A stretch of DNA of 13,553 nucleotides from Myxococcales bacterium (GTDB lineage Bacteria; Myxococcota; Polyangia; Fen-1088): NCBI GenBank assembly GCA_003153875.1, contig PMBY01000322.1:1-13553 (forward strand), read 5' to 3'. The stretch's first letter is position 1; each line of letters starts with the position of its first letter. Under the pieces are notes generated by a model. That model made no database searches. It was not told the DNA's origin and saw only the letters and a list, made by a program, of their open reading frames with translations. The position numbers and the translations under genes were made by a program. Shown piece after piece: positions 6,478-13,553 of this stretch.

Positions 6478-7629
6478 TCAATTCATCCTCTTCTTCAGCC
6501 ACCAGGCCATGCCAGCAAGCGCCGCGAAGACCCCTGCCAGAAAGCCAAACCCAGCCCGGTCAGAGACCTGGTCTGATAGCACTCCGAAGATAGGCGAGAC
6601 CAGCACGAAGAGCACACGGCCAAGCAAGGCCGAGACTGACAGCACAGTGGCACGGCGATCGGAATCGATGTGACGGTTGAGGACGTTGAGCAACAGCGGC
6701 GTGGAGAAGCCCCAGCCGGCAGCGGCCAATGGTGTGAGCAGCACCGGCCACGGCGCTGACGTGCACGCGAAGATGACCAGCACAGCCGGAATGACGGCTA
6801 GCATGGCATAGCTGCCGCGTGGGCCGAAAACGCGCGCCAGTCTGGTCGCACCGGCTGCGCCCGCGGCCGAGGCGCCCTGAAACACGGCGAAATAGACGCC
6901 ATAAGAGGCGACCGTGATGCCGTGATTGCTGAGCCGAAGAAAGTACCCCCAGATGCCAATGACGCCGACCGCGAAGAGCCCAGCCGACAGCACCATGGCA
7001 GGCAGCAGGCGCGCATCGGCCAGCGACTGCCGCGAGAGGTGCAAGATCTGGCGCACAGATGCCCGCACCGCGAGCGTGGGCCGCGGAGGCTCGACCAAGG
7101 TGAGCGCGATGACGAACATGACGAGAGCCGTACCCGCGTTCGCAACAAAGGGCAAGCGCAGCCAGACGGCTGCCAGCAGGCCGCCCGCCACCGCGGCCGT
7201 TGCCGTTCCCACACGGGTCCAAGCCTCGGCCTTGCCCTCGATTCGAGTGTACTCGGCTTCTCTGCTCTCCGCCTTCAACGTGTCGTAGATCAGCGCGGAC
7301 TCGGTGCCCGAGAACAAACTGTAGCCGAAGGCGAGCACGATCTCAGCACCGCTGAACTGCCAGAAGCTGGTAGCCAGTCCGTACATTGTCATGCCGGCGG
7401 CCATGCCGACCGCGCCCATCAGCAAGCCGCGACGCCGGCCGAGAACATCTGCCAGATAACCGGATGGAACTTCGAATGAGACGCTGGTTGCTGAGAAAAT
7501 GGCCTGCACCAGCAGGATTTGCGTGGCATCCAGTCCACACGAGCGATACACCGGCACGATGGCCGGCATGATCAACAAGAAATCCCGGAGAAATCGAAAC
7601 GCGTAGACCCGAGGAATGTTGCCTCGCAT
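6478..7629 (-). CDS. MFS transporter, 12-TM
   Basis: A 383-aa inner-membrane protein of the major facilitator superfamily, probably a proton-driven exporter of small molecules; the substrate cannot be read from the sequence. The cytoplasmic loop 2-3 motif A is clear: GYLADVLGRRRGLLMG (57-72). Hydrophobic helices run throughout, and a charged central loop (about 180-200) separates the two six-helix halves. Length is normal for a 12-TM member. It lies 51 bp downstream of the outer-membrane factor gene in the same direction. That gap shows no convincing promoter and no strong ribosome binding site before ATG 7629, so it may be the fourth gene of the pump transcript. Its 3' end overlaps the possible early starts of the DUF2127 gene. 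Confidence 0.88.
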   Translation of the reverse strand: MRGNIPRVYAFRFLRDFLLIMPAIVPVYRSCGLDATQILLVQAIFSATSVSFEVPSGYLADVLGRRRGLLMGAVGMAAGMTMYGLATSFWQFSGAEIVLAFGYSLFSGTESALIYDTLKAESREAEYTRIEGKAEAWTRVGTATAAVAGGLLAAVWLRLPFVANAGTALVMFVIALTLVEPPRPTLAVRASVRQILHLSRQSLADARLLPAMVLSAGLFAVGVIGIWGYFLRLSNHGITVASYGVYFAVFQGASAAGAAGATRLARVFGPRGSYAMLAVIPAVLVIFACTSAPWPVLLTPLAAAGWGFSTPLLLNVLNRHIDSDRRATVLSVSALLGRVLFVLVSPIFGVLSDQVSDRAGFGFLAGVFAALAGMAWWLKKRMN

Positions 7630-7680
7630 GGGATCGGCCGCGGAGCGTATCAGCCCAGCGTCAACCCGACCAGCGTCCCC

Positions 7681-8985
7681 CTACCGTCCCAATGCCCGTC
7701 GCAGATTCACGCGCGAGATCGCCAGCTCGTACTGAGCGCGCAGGTAGTTGAGCCGCGCCTGGGTCAAGGCCGACTGCGCCTCCAGCAAATCGGTGGTCGT
7801 GGCCGTGCCGGCCTGCAGCTGCGCATCGGTCACCCGATAGGCTTCCTGCGCGCTGGCGATTGCTTGTTCTGCGACGGAAATGGCGCTGGCTGCGGCGTCG
7901 AGCTGGGCCATACCCGAGGTCACTTCGGCGCGAATCTGCTGCTTCTGGTTTTCCAGATCGAAGGCAGCCGCGCGCGCCTGAGCCCGGCTGGCACGATAGG
8001 CGGCGTAGCTGGCACCCCATTCCCAGATGGCCCACTGGGCCTTCAACCCGATGAACGCCGAATTCGTGGGCACGATGACCTGACCGTAGGAACGCAGGTA
8101 GGCGCCCTCCAGATCGATCTCAGGCAGCAGGGCATACAGTCGCGCCCGTCGCTGGTGTTCGCCCGCTTGCAAGGACAGCCGGATCTGCAGAATCTCGGGC
8201 CGCCCGCTCAGGGCCTGGTCCTGGGCCGCCGAAGGCTCGGGCCGCTTCTGGCCCGACTCGAGCAGAGATTTCGGCTCAACGAAAGTCACGCCCGCATCGT
8301 CGGCGGCTAGGCCCATGAGGGCCAGCAGTCCGGCGCGCGAAACCAGCTCCTGCGCGTGCGCTTGGATCGCTTGCTGGCGCGCGTTCGCCGCAGCCACTTG
8401 CACCCGCAGCACGTCGGCTTCGGTCAGCACGCCGGTTGCCAACTGAGCGCGCGCCACTTCCAATCGATCGTTGAGCTCACGCTCGGAGGCGAGGGCCGTG
8501 CCCTCGAGCGCCCTGGCCTCGAATACCCGCAGGTACAAGGTCTCCACCGCTTGTCGCAAAGACAGCTCCGCGCTTTCCACCTGGGCCGCGCCGGCCTCGG
8601 CACTCTCTTGTTGGCCCGAGTAGTCAGCAGACAGCCGCAACAGTCCAAGCAATGGCTGATCCGCCGCAACCGTGAACATGTTGGTGTCCTGCTTGCGCAC
8701 CCGGAAGGACGCTCCCGGGCCGAGGGACGCATCGAAGGTCGAATTGTAGTGCTGGAACTCGTCGCTCAGGTGAATCGCAGGCGCCAGGCGGCGCGCGCTG
8801 CTGCTGGCCGCAGCTTGCCCCGCTTCCAGACGCGCTCGCACTGCTTGCAACCCGGGGTTCTGTGCAAGGGCCATGGCCACCGCTTCGTCGACCGTGATCA
8901 CACGCGCCTCGCCCGCGGTTGCGTCGATGGACGCCAGCGTGGCAAGTGCGCAACCACCCAGGAGAAGCAAGAAGGACTTGCCCAT
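7681..8985 (-). CDS. TolC-type outer-membrane efflux protein
   Basis: A 434-aa outer-membrane factor forming the exit duct of a tripartite pump. It shows the two-fold repeat of the OEP family: residues about 30-215, opening ITVDEAVAMALAQNPGLQAVRA, and about 235-430, ending in the TTTDLLEAQSALTQARLNYLRAQYELAISRVNLRRALG segment typical of the second repeat. Alanine- and glutamine-rich helices match the alpha-barrel. The N-terminus is an export signal; LGGC at residues 9-12 could be a lipobox, or the protein may be cleaved after DATA. The start at ATG 8985 is supported by AAGG 6 nt upstream, which overlaps the adaptor's stop region; the two genes are 3 nt apart, so translation is probably coupled. 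Confidence 0.92.
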   Translation of the reverse strand: MGKSFLLLLGGCALATLASIDATAGEARVITVDEAVAMALAQNPGLQAVRARLEAGQAAASSSARRLAPAIHLSDEFQHYNSTFDASLGPGASFRVRKQDTNMFTVAADQPLLGLLRLSADYSGQQESAEAGAAQVESAELSLRQAVETLYLRVFEARALEGTALASERELNDRLEVARAQLATGVLTEADVLRVQVAAANARQQAIQAHAQELVSRAGLLALMGLAADDAGVTFVEPKSLLESGQKRPEPSAAQDQALSGRPEILQIRLSLQAGEHQRRARLYALLPEIDLEGAYLRSYGQVIVPTNSAFIGLKAQWAIWEWGASYAAYRASRAQARAAAFDLENQKQQIRAEVTSGMAQLDAAASAISVAEQAIASAQEAYRVTDAQLQAGTATTTDLLEAQSALTQARLNYLRAQYELAISRVNLRRALGR

Positions 8986-8988
8986 CGA

Positions 8989-10218
8989 TCACCTTAGATG
9001 CACGGTCACGTCCACCGAATACCCGGCCCGCAGATCGAGATCCTTGGGGGGATTGACCCAGGCGATGCGCACGGGAATCCGTTGCACCAGTTTCACGAAA
9101 TTGCCCGTGGCATTGTCCGACGGGATCAGCGAAAAGGTTGCGCCAGTTCCCCCAGAAAAGCTTTGCACCCGGCCTTCCAGCTTGCGGCCGGGATAGGCGT
9201 CCACGGTGATGACGGCCCGTTGGCCGGGATTCATGTGACCCACCTGCGTCTCCTTGAAATTGGCCACCACGTAGGTCGCCGTGGGAACGATGGAAACCAC
9301 TGGCTGCCCGACTGCGCTGAGTTGCCCGGCGTGCGCCACCAGCTTGGAAGCCCAGCCGTCGACGGGCGCCAGGATCTTGGTGTACGAGAGCTGCAGCCGC
9401 GCGAGATCCAGGGACGCCTGCGCGCTTTGCATCCGCGCGTGGGCCAGCGCCGCGTTGGCCTCGGCCACTGCGATCTGCGGCTCCACTGGCGCGCTCTGGC
9501 TCAAACGGCCCCGCGCCTCGCTCACGCGCGTCTCGGCGCTGCGCCGGGCGTCGTGGGCAAAGGCCAGCTGCGCGCGGGCCTGGGCCAGAGCCGCCTGACT
9601 CCCGTCGTAGGAAATCTGGGCTGCGTCCAAGCGATCTTGCGGGATGGCGTGCGCCGCGCGGAGCTGCTTGGCGCGATCGAGATCGATCTGGGTCTTGTGA
9701 AGGTCGGCCTCAGCGCGCGCCACAGCGGCATTGGCCGCCGCCACCTGGGCCGAGGCGCTGCTCACCCCGACTGACGAACCGCTGACCGCCGCTTGCGCAC
9801 TGGCGAAGCCACCGCGCGAGCTGGCCCGCACCACCTGCACCTGCGCGTCGGCGGACTTGGCTTGCGCCTGGGCGCTCGACAGCTCGGCCTCGGCCTGGCG
9901 CGCGCGGGCCGCATAGTCGGCATCGTCGATCTCGGCCAGCAGGTCGCCCTTCTTCACGATCTGGTTTTCCTCGATGCGAACCGCGACGATTTGCCCTGCC
10001 ACGCGCGTGGCCACCGGGACCACATCGGACGTGATCTGCGCGTCGTCGGTGTCTTCCTGGCCAGCGGTGGCGATGGTGTACACGCCCACGCCCGCCAGCA
10101 CCGAGCCAATGACCGCGGCCAGAACCACGAAGGGTCGGCGCTTGTTGCGCGGTCTGGGCAAGGCGCTGTCGGCCACCGGGCCGTTCTTCTCATTCGCAAG
10201 CAGCGGGGATTCCTTCAT
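8989..10218 (-). CDS. EmrA/HlyD-type periplasmic adaptor (membrane fusion protein)
   Basis: A 409-aa inner-membrane-anchored adaptor linking the MFS permease to the outer-membrane factor. A single membrane helix lies at about 30-52. It is followed by DDAQITSDVVPVATRVAG (58-75) and QIVAVRIEENQIVKKGDLLAEID, the first half of the lipoyl-like domain. A long Ala/Gln-rich coiled coil spans about 101-290. YTKILAPVDGWASK starts the second lipoyl half, and the beta-barrel carries SLIPSDNATGNFVK (NATGNF at 369-374), a hallmark of EmrA-type adaptors. The coiled coil is long, as expected for MFS-linked adaptors that span the periplasm. The start at ATG 10218 has GGAG 7 nt upstream, inside the last codons of the permease gene, from which it is separated by 1 nt. 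Confidence 0.93.
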   Translation of the reverse strand: MKESPLLANEKNGPVADSALPRPRNKRRPFVVLAAVIGSVLAGVGVYTIATAGQEDTDDAQITSDVVPVATRVAGQIVAVRIEENQIVKKGDLLAEIDDADYAARARQAEAELSSAQAQAKSADAQVQVVRASSRGGFASAQAAVSGSSVGVSSASAQVAAANAAVARAEADLHKTQIDLDRAKQLRAAHAIPQDRLDAAQISYDGSQAALAQARAQLAFAHDARRSAETRVSEARGRLSQSAPVEPQIAVAEANAALAHARMQSAQASLDLARLQLSYTKILAPVDGWASKLVAHAGQLSAVGQPVVSIVPTATYVVANFKETQVGHMNPGQRAVITVDAYPGRKLEGRVQSFSGGTGATFSLIPSDNATGNFVKLVQRIPVRIAWVNPPKDLDLRAGYSVDVTVHLR

Positions 10219-10219
10219 G

Positions 10220-11851
10220 TTACATCTCCACGTGAACCGGGGGACCGGCAGCGTCGGACGGGGCCTGCTGAGGTGATCGCTTCAGGAAGTACACCAGGGG
10301 CAACACGCACAAAAACGAGAGCCCCGTGAGCAAGAAGACCTGTTCGAACGCGATCACCGCCGACTGCTGGGCCACGGCCCCGGCCACCACGCGCACGGCG
10401 CCGGCGTGGGCCGCCGAGGCGTTCATGCCCATCTGCTCGAACATGCGCTGCGCACCGTAAAGGCGCGGCAGCAGGGTAGCCGAGCCCGCGACCACATGGG
10501 TGCCGAGAACCGACCGGACGGACGTCATGTGGCGCGTGAGCAAAGTCGCAAAGATCGCCAGCCCAATTGAGCCGCCAATGAACCGTACCACCGAGTTCAA
10601 TCCGGCCGCGTCGGCCAGCTTGGCACGCGGAATCCGACTCAACGCCGTCGTGGCCAACGGAACGAACAGACAACTGAACCCCACGCCCTGCACCAAGAGC
10701 GCGCCGATGATTCCGCTCTCGGAGGTGGCCAGGGTGTAGTGGCTCATCATCCAGGTGCTCACCGCCACGCAAGTGACGCCGAAGCTCACCACCAGACGCG
10801 GGGAGAGGACGTTGTAGGTGCGGCCCACGATGGGCGTGACCACCATCATGATGAGAGCGCGAGGCATGAGGGCAAGCCCCGACTGCGTCGCGGTGTAGCC
10901 CAGCACCTCCTGCAAGAACACCGGCAATAAGAACGTCACCGACATGAGCAGCGCGAACATCACCCCGCCCACCACTGTCCCCGCGGTGAACACGCTGTCC
11001 TTGAACAGCGCAATGTCCACCGCAGGAGCCACAGCGGTCATCTCGCGAACGACGAAGCTGGTGAGCGCCACGAATGACACGAGGGTGAGGCCTGAAATGA
11101 CCTGCGAGTCGAACCAGTCATTGCGATTTCCTTCCTCAAGCACGTATTGCAAAGCCGCCAACCCGATGCTGAGCAGGGCGATGCCGACCCAATCCAGATT
11201 GGCCCGGCGCTTTGTCGCCATGGCCCGCTGGGCAGCGCGAATGTCCTCCGGCTCCCGCACGAAATTGGACACCATAATCAGCGCCAGCACGCCCACCGGC
11301 ACGTTGATGAAGAAGATCCATGGCCAACTGTAGTTGTCCACGATGTAGCCGCCCAGGGTCGGCCCCACCGCCGGTCCGATGATCACCGCCATGCCGAACA
11401 CGGCCATGGCCATGCCCTGCTCCTTGAGCGGGAAGGTCTGGCGCAAGATGGCCTGCTCGGTGGGCTGCAAGGCGCCAGCCCCCAGCCCCTGCAAGAAACG
11501 AAATGCCACGAGAGTGGTCAAGCTGCGGGCCAGGCCGCACAGGGCAGACGACAGGATGAAAATCGACAGCGCGGCCATGTACACGCGCTTCTGGCCGAAA
11601 AGGTGTCCCAGAAACGCGGTCAGCGGCATGACCACCACGTTGGCGATGACGAAGCCGGTGGTGACCCAGGTGATCTCCTCGACCGTGGCCCCGAGCGATC
11701 CGCGCAGATGCGGCACCGCCACGTTCACGATCGACGCGTCGATGGTGCCCATCAGCGTGCCAAAGGTTACCGAAACCGTGACCAGCCACTTGTTTACCGG
11801 CGGTGGCCCACTGGGCGCGCCGGCGGCCATGGAGTTGTTCACAGGTGGCAA
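10220..11851 (-). CDS. DHA2-family MFS drug/proton antiporter, EmrB-type
   Basis: A 543-aa inner-membrane permease with about 14 helices, the energy-coupled component of the EmrAB-TolC-like pump. Diagnostic motifs: GTIDASIVNVAVPHL (35-49, DHA2 motif in helix 1), GHLFGQKRV (82-90, motif A), QGLGAGALQPTEQAIL (121-135 region) and GPAVGPTLGGYI (159-170, antiporter motif C). Typical substrates of the family are lipophilic toxins, antibiotics or acids; the specific one is unknown. The start is uncertain: TTG 11851 has GCGGAAA 6 nt upstream, while ATG 11830 (residue 8) has no Shine-Dalgarno sequence. It is the first gene of the operon, about 35 bp downstream of a sigma70-like promoter. No TetR- or MarR-type regulator gene lies next to it. 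Confidence 0.93.
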   Translation of the reverse strand: MPPVNNSMAAGAPSGPPPVNKWLVTVSVTFGTLMGTIDASIVNVAVPHLRGSLGATVEEITWVTTGFVIANVVVMPLTAFLGHLFGQKRVYMAALSIFILSSALCGLARSLTTLVAFRFLQGLGAGALQPTEQAILRQTFPLKEQGMAMAVFGMAVIIGPAVGPTLGGYIVDNYSWPWIFFINVPVGVLALIMVSNFVREPEDIRAAQRAMATKRRANLDWVGIALLSIGLAALQYVLEEGNRNDWFDSQVISGLTLVSFVALTSFVVREMTAVAPAVDIALFKDSVFTAGTVVGGVMFALLMSVTFLLPVFLQEVLGYTATQSGLALMPRALIMMVVTPIVGRTYNVLSPRLVVSFGVTCVAVSTWMMSHYTLATSESGIIGALLVQGVGFSCLFVPLATTALSRIPRAKLADAAGLNSVVRFIGGSIGLAIFATLLTRHMTSVRSVLGTHVVAGSATLLPRLYGAQRMFEQMGMNASAAHAGAVRVVAGAVAQQSAVIAFEQVFLLTGLSFLCVLPLVYFLKRSPQQAPSDAAGPPVHVEM

Positions 11852-11878
11852 GCGAATTTCCGCAGGTCAGGCAAATGG

Positions 11879-11890
11879 ATGTCGCAACAT
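11879..11890. repeat. Short inverted repeat over the -10 region, possible operator
   Basis: ATGT-CGCA-ACAT is an inverted repeat with 4-bp arms and a 4-base centre. It overlaps the -10 box (11886-11891) and the expected start point of the pump operon promoter, a usual place for a repressor site. The arms are short enough to occur by chance, so its function is only a guess. Confidence 0.2.
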
Positions 11891-11913
11891 ACGTTCCAGT
11901 CCCAAATAGTCAA
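11886..11913 (-). promoter_or_regulatory. Sigma70-like promoter of the pump operon
   Basis: On the minus strand TTGACT (11913-11908, 5/6 match to TTGACA) is followed after 16 bp by TATGTT (11891-11886, 4/6 match to TATAAT). Transcription would start near 11879, about 28 nt before the TTG start at 11851. It is the best promoter match I noticed in the window and sits where the operon needs one. It lies in the 139-bp region (11852-11990) shared with the divergent aminotransferase. In that region I also see GGGTTACCC (11982-11990) touching the aminotransferase ATG, and only a weak plus-strand candidate (TTGGTT, 17 bp, GAGAAT). Confidence 0.5.
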
Positions 11914-11990
11914 CTCTCGCTTCCTTGGCTTGGTTGGATGCTCCTCCGACGGGAGAATTCCGGACAGTCGTGCTAGACCGCGGGTTACCC

Positions 11991-13169
11991 ATGCCCGATA
12001 CCAGTCGTCGCGTCGCCAGCTTCACCGAATCCGTCATTCGCCACATGACCCGCCTGGCCAACGCACACGGGGCCATCAACCTGTCGCAGGGGTTTCCCGA
12101 TTTCGACCCACCCGAGGTGCTCAAGCAGGCGGCCGAGCACGCCGGCCGGCACGGGCCGCATCAGTACGCGGTGACCTGGGGCGCACCCGCCTTCCGTCAG
12201 GCCCTGGCGCGCAAGCAGTCCCGATTCACGGGCCTGGCCATCGACCCAGAAACGAACATCGTTGTCACTTGCGGCAGCACGGAAGCCATGATGGCCGCGA
12301 TGATGACCGCCTGCAATCCCGGCGACCGCGTGATTGTCTTTTCGCCTTTCTACGAAAACTACGTGGCTGACACCATCCTGTCGGGCGCTGAACCCATCTA
12401 CGTGCCGCTGAACCCGCCCGATTTTCGCTTCGACGAGGCCGAGCTGCGCGCTGCCTTTGCCCAGCGACCCAAGGCGATAATCCTGTGCAACCCCGCCAAT
12501 CCCACGGGCCGGGTCTTCACCAGAGGCGAACTCGAATTGATCGGTCGGCTTGCCACGCAAGCAGACGCCTTCGTGATCACCGACGAGGTCTACGAACACA
12601 TCGTGTTCGCGCCCCACCAGCACACCTATTTTGCGGCCCTGCCAGGTCTGTTCGATCGCACCATCACCTGCGGATCGTTGTCCAAGACCTACTCGGTGAC
12701 TGGCTGGCGGCTGGGCTATGTCATTGCGGCACCGGCCGTGATCGCGGGCGCGCGCAAGGTGCACGACTTTCTCACCGTGGGGGCAGCGGCGCCGTTGCAG
12801 GAAGCGGCGGTGGCCGGCCTGAATCTGCCCGACAGCTACTACACCGAGCTGCAAGCCAGCTACAGTGCGAAGCGCGAGCTGTTCCTCGGATTTCTGCGAC
12901 AGACTGGACTGCGCTTCACCGAACCCGAAGGCGCGTACTACGTCCTGGTGGACATTGCAGAATCAGGATGGACCGACGATCGGGCCTTCTGCGACTGGCT
13001 AGTCAAAGAGGTTGGTGTGGCCGCGGTTCCCGGCTCCAGCTTCTTTCACGAGCCGGTACGCAACCTGATTCGCTTCCACTTTGCCAAGCGGCCCGAGACC
13101 CTGGAAGCAGCCGGGCAGCGGCTCATTGGCCTGCGCCAACGTGCCGCGCAAGCGCGGGAACGCGTATAG
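11991..13169 (+). CDS. Class I/II PLP-dependent aminotransferase
   Basis: A 392-aa cytosolic fold-type I aminotransferase that moves an amino group from an amino acid to a 2-oxo acid. Visible: INLSQGFPDFDPP (29-41, substrate arm), HQYAVTWGAPAFRQALA (57-73), CGSTEAM (PLP phosphate), NPANPTGR (167-174, Asn170), DEVYEHI (Asp198 to the pyridine nitrogen, Tyr201), SLSKTYSVTGWRLGY (Lys232 Schiff base, Arg240) and RFHFAKR (Arg361 for the substrate carboxylate). The set is complete, so it should be active. Overall style is close to the KAT/YbdL/methionine-aminotransferase branch; substrate is not determinable. The frame is open to 11925, but ATG 11991 gives the expected N-terminus. A GTG at 11970 is possible, and neither has a strong ribosome binding site. 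It diverges from the pump operon. Confidence 0.92.
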   Translation: MPDTSRRVASFTESVIRHMTRLANAHGAINLSQGFPDFDPPEVLKQAAEHAGRHGPHQYAVTWGAPAFRQALARKQSRFTGLAIDPETNIVVTCGSTEAMMAAMMTACNPGDRVIVFSPFYENYVADTILSGAEPIYVPLNPPDFRFDEAELRAAFAQRPKAIILCNPANPTGRVFTRGELELIGRLATQADAFVITDEVYEHIVFAPHQHTYFAALPGLFDRTITCGSLSKTYSVTGWRLGYVIAAPAVIAGARKVHDFLTVGAAAPLQEAAVAGLNLPDSYYTELQASYSAKRELFLGFLRQTGLRFTEPEGAYYVLVDIAESGWTDDRAFCDWLVKEVGVAAVPGSSFFHEPVRNLIRFHFAKRPETLEAAGQRLIGLRQRAAQARERV

Positions 13170-13176
13170 GCAACAG

Positions 13177-13204
13177 CGCGGGGCGAGCGGTTCCTCGCCC
13201 CGTG
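13177..13204. terminator. Strong hairpin between convergent genes, probable two-way terminator
   Basis: GGGGCGAG (13180-13187) pairs perfectly with CTCGCCCC (13194-13201) around the 6-base loop CGGTTC. Three more outer pairs, one of them G-U, extend the stem to 11 bp. It begins 7 nt after the aminotransferase stop and ends 11 nt before the stop of the opposing gene. There is no T-run on either side, so it is not a classic intrinsic terminator, but position and stability suit ending or insulating both transcripts. Confidence 0.6.
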
Positions 13205-13215
13205 GCAAAGACTGC

Positions 13216-13553
13216 CTACTGGAACGACAGAGCGGTCACGCAGAAATCGTACGCGCCCGCCGTCGTGCCCGCACTGGCCTCGATCTGGATGTTCGTTGTA
13301 TTGGGTGCACCAGCGAGGGCCGTGCCGGTAGCCGGGGCCCAACAAGTCGTGTTGAAACTGCTCCAGGGGATGGTCTGGCTGGCGGAAGTCATCGCAGCGC
13401 AATACTGCGTGCCGGCCACGGTCACTTGCACGCGAGCCGTCGCTCCTCCGGTGGGAAGGCTGCTCAACGTAACGGATACACCCGATCCGGTGAGCTGCAC
13501 TGGCACGCTGGTGGTCAGCGTGGTCTGCGGCGACAGGCTGAAACCGAAGCCAG
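13216..13553 (-). CDS. C-terminal part of a secreted beta-sandwich-type protein, cut by the right edge
   Basis: The last 111 or so codons of a gene whose 5' end lies beyond the window; the frame is open to base 13553, and the internal GTG at 13506 is not its true start. The visible part is rich in Thr, Ser, Val and Ala with alternating hydrophobic residues: GFGFSLSPQTTLTTSVPV, then VQVTVAGTQYCAAMT, TIPWSSFNTTCW, NIQIEASAG and a final AYDFCVTALSFQ. It has three cysteines, and such composition suggests an exported beta-sandwich domain of the kind appended to extracellular enzymes in Myxococcota. The WSSFNTTCW and FCVTALSF ending resembles accessory, possibly sugar-binding, domains, but I cannot assign a family. 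It ends at TAG 13218-13216, facing the aminotransferase across the hairpin. Confidence 0.75.
   Translation of the reverse strand, partial: GFGFSLSPQTTLTTSVPVQLTGSGVSVTLSSLPTGGATARVQVTVAGTQYCAAMTSASQTIPWSSFNTTCWAPATGTALAGAPNTTNIQIEASAGTTAGAYDFCVTALSFQ

Noticed and set aside
7519..8310. Plus-strand open frame opposite the outer-membrane factor
   Set aside because: It is a shadow of a confidently identified TolC-type gene.
11147..12370. Plus-strand open frame (407 codons) across the pump permease start and the aminotransferase
   Set aside because: It is antisense to the EmrB-type permease and out of frame with the aminotransferase, both supported by motifs; it spans their divergent promoter region.

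Overview
The window comes from a GC-rich bacterium with strong G/C bias at third codon positions. Two large lipoprotein-type glycoside hydrolases, one with a long Gly/Thr/Ser-rich tether of 6-residue repeats behind its lipidation cysteine, suggest a Myxococcota (Polyangia-like) predator or saprophyte. This assignment is inferred from protein style only; no rRNA or other phylogenetic marker is present. Coding density is very high, no gap between genes exceeds about 140 bp, and I see no tRNA, rRNA, CRISPR array, insertion sequence or phage gene.

Left region (1-5962): surface carbohydrate degradation. On the minus strand a small SAM-dependent methyltransferase (3603-2836) is followed by a large lipoprotein (2753-147). 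That lipoprotein has a TIM-barrel glycosidase-like core resembling the hypothetical glycosyl hydrolase family GHL15, a CBM4/9-like module and a golvesin/xanthan-lyase-type C-terminal domain. Diverging from the methyltransferase across only 49 bp is a lipoprotein alpha-L-fucosidase of family GH29 (3653-5962). The first 146 bases are open in more than one frame on both strands, so any gene cut by that edge cannot be identified.

Middle region (5969-11851): a minus-strand cluster with the gene order of a tripartite export pump: a 14-TM DHA2/EmrB-type MFS permease, an EmrA/HlyD-type periplasmic adaptor and a TolC-type outer-membrane factor, spaced by 1 and 3 nt. A second 12-TM MFS transporter and a DUF2127-type membrane protein follow in the same direction. 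A sigma70-like promoter lies just upstream of the permease gene, with a short inverted repeat covering its -10 box. No dedicated regulator gene is visible.

Right region (11991-13553): a class I/II PLP-dependent aminotransferase diverges from the pump operon across 139 bp and ends at a strong hairpin. Converging on that hairpin is the 3' end of a secreted beta-sandwich-type protein that runs off the right edge.

The most useful observations are the multidomain lipoprotein glycosidase with its recent 69-bp internal duplication, the 18-bp-period repeat tether of the fucosidase, and the complete pump operon with its promoter. Nothing here clearly amounts to an undescribed system. The least understood element is the methyltransferase set between two surface glycosidases.
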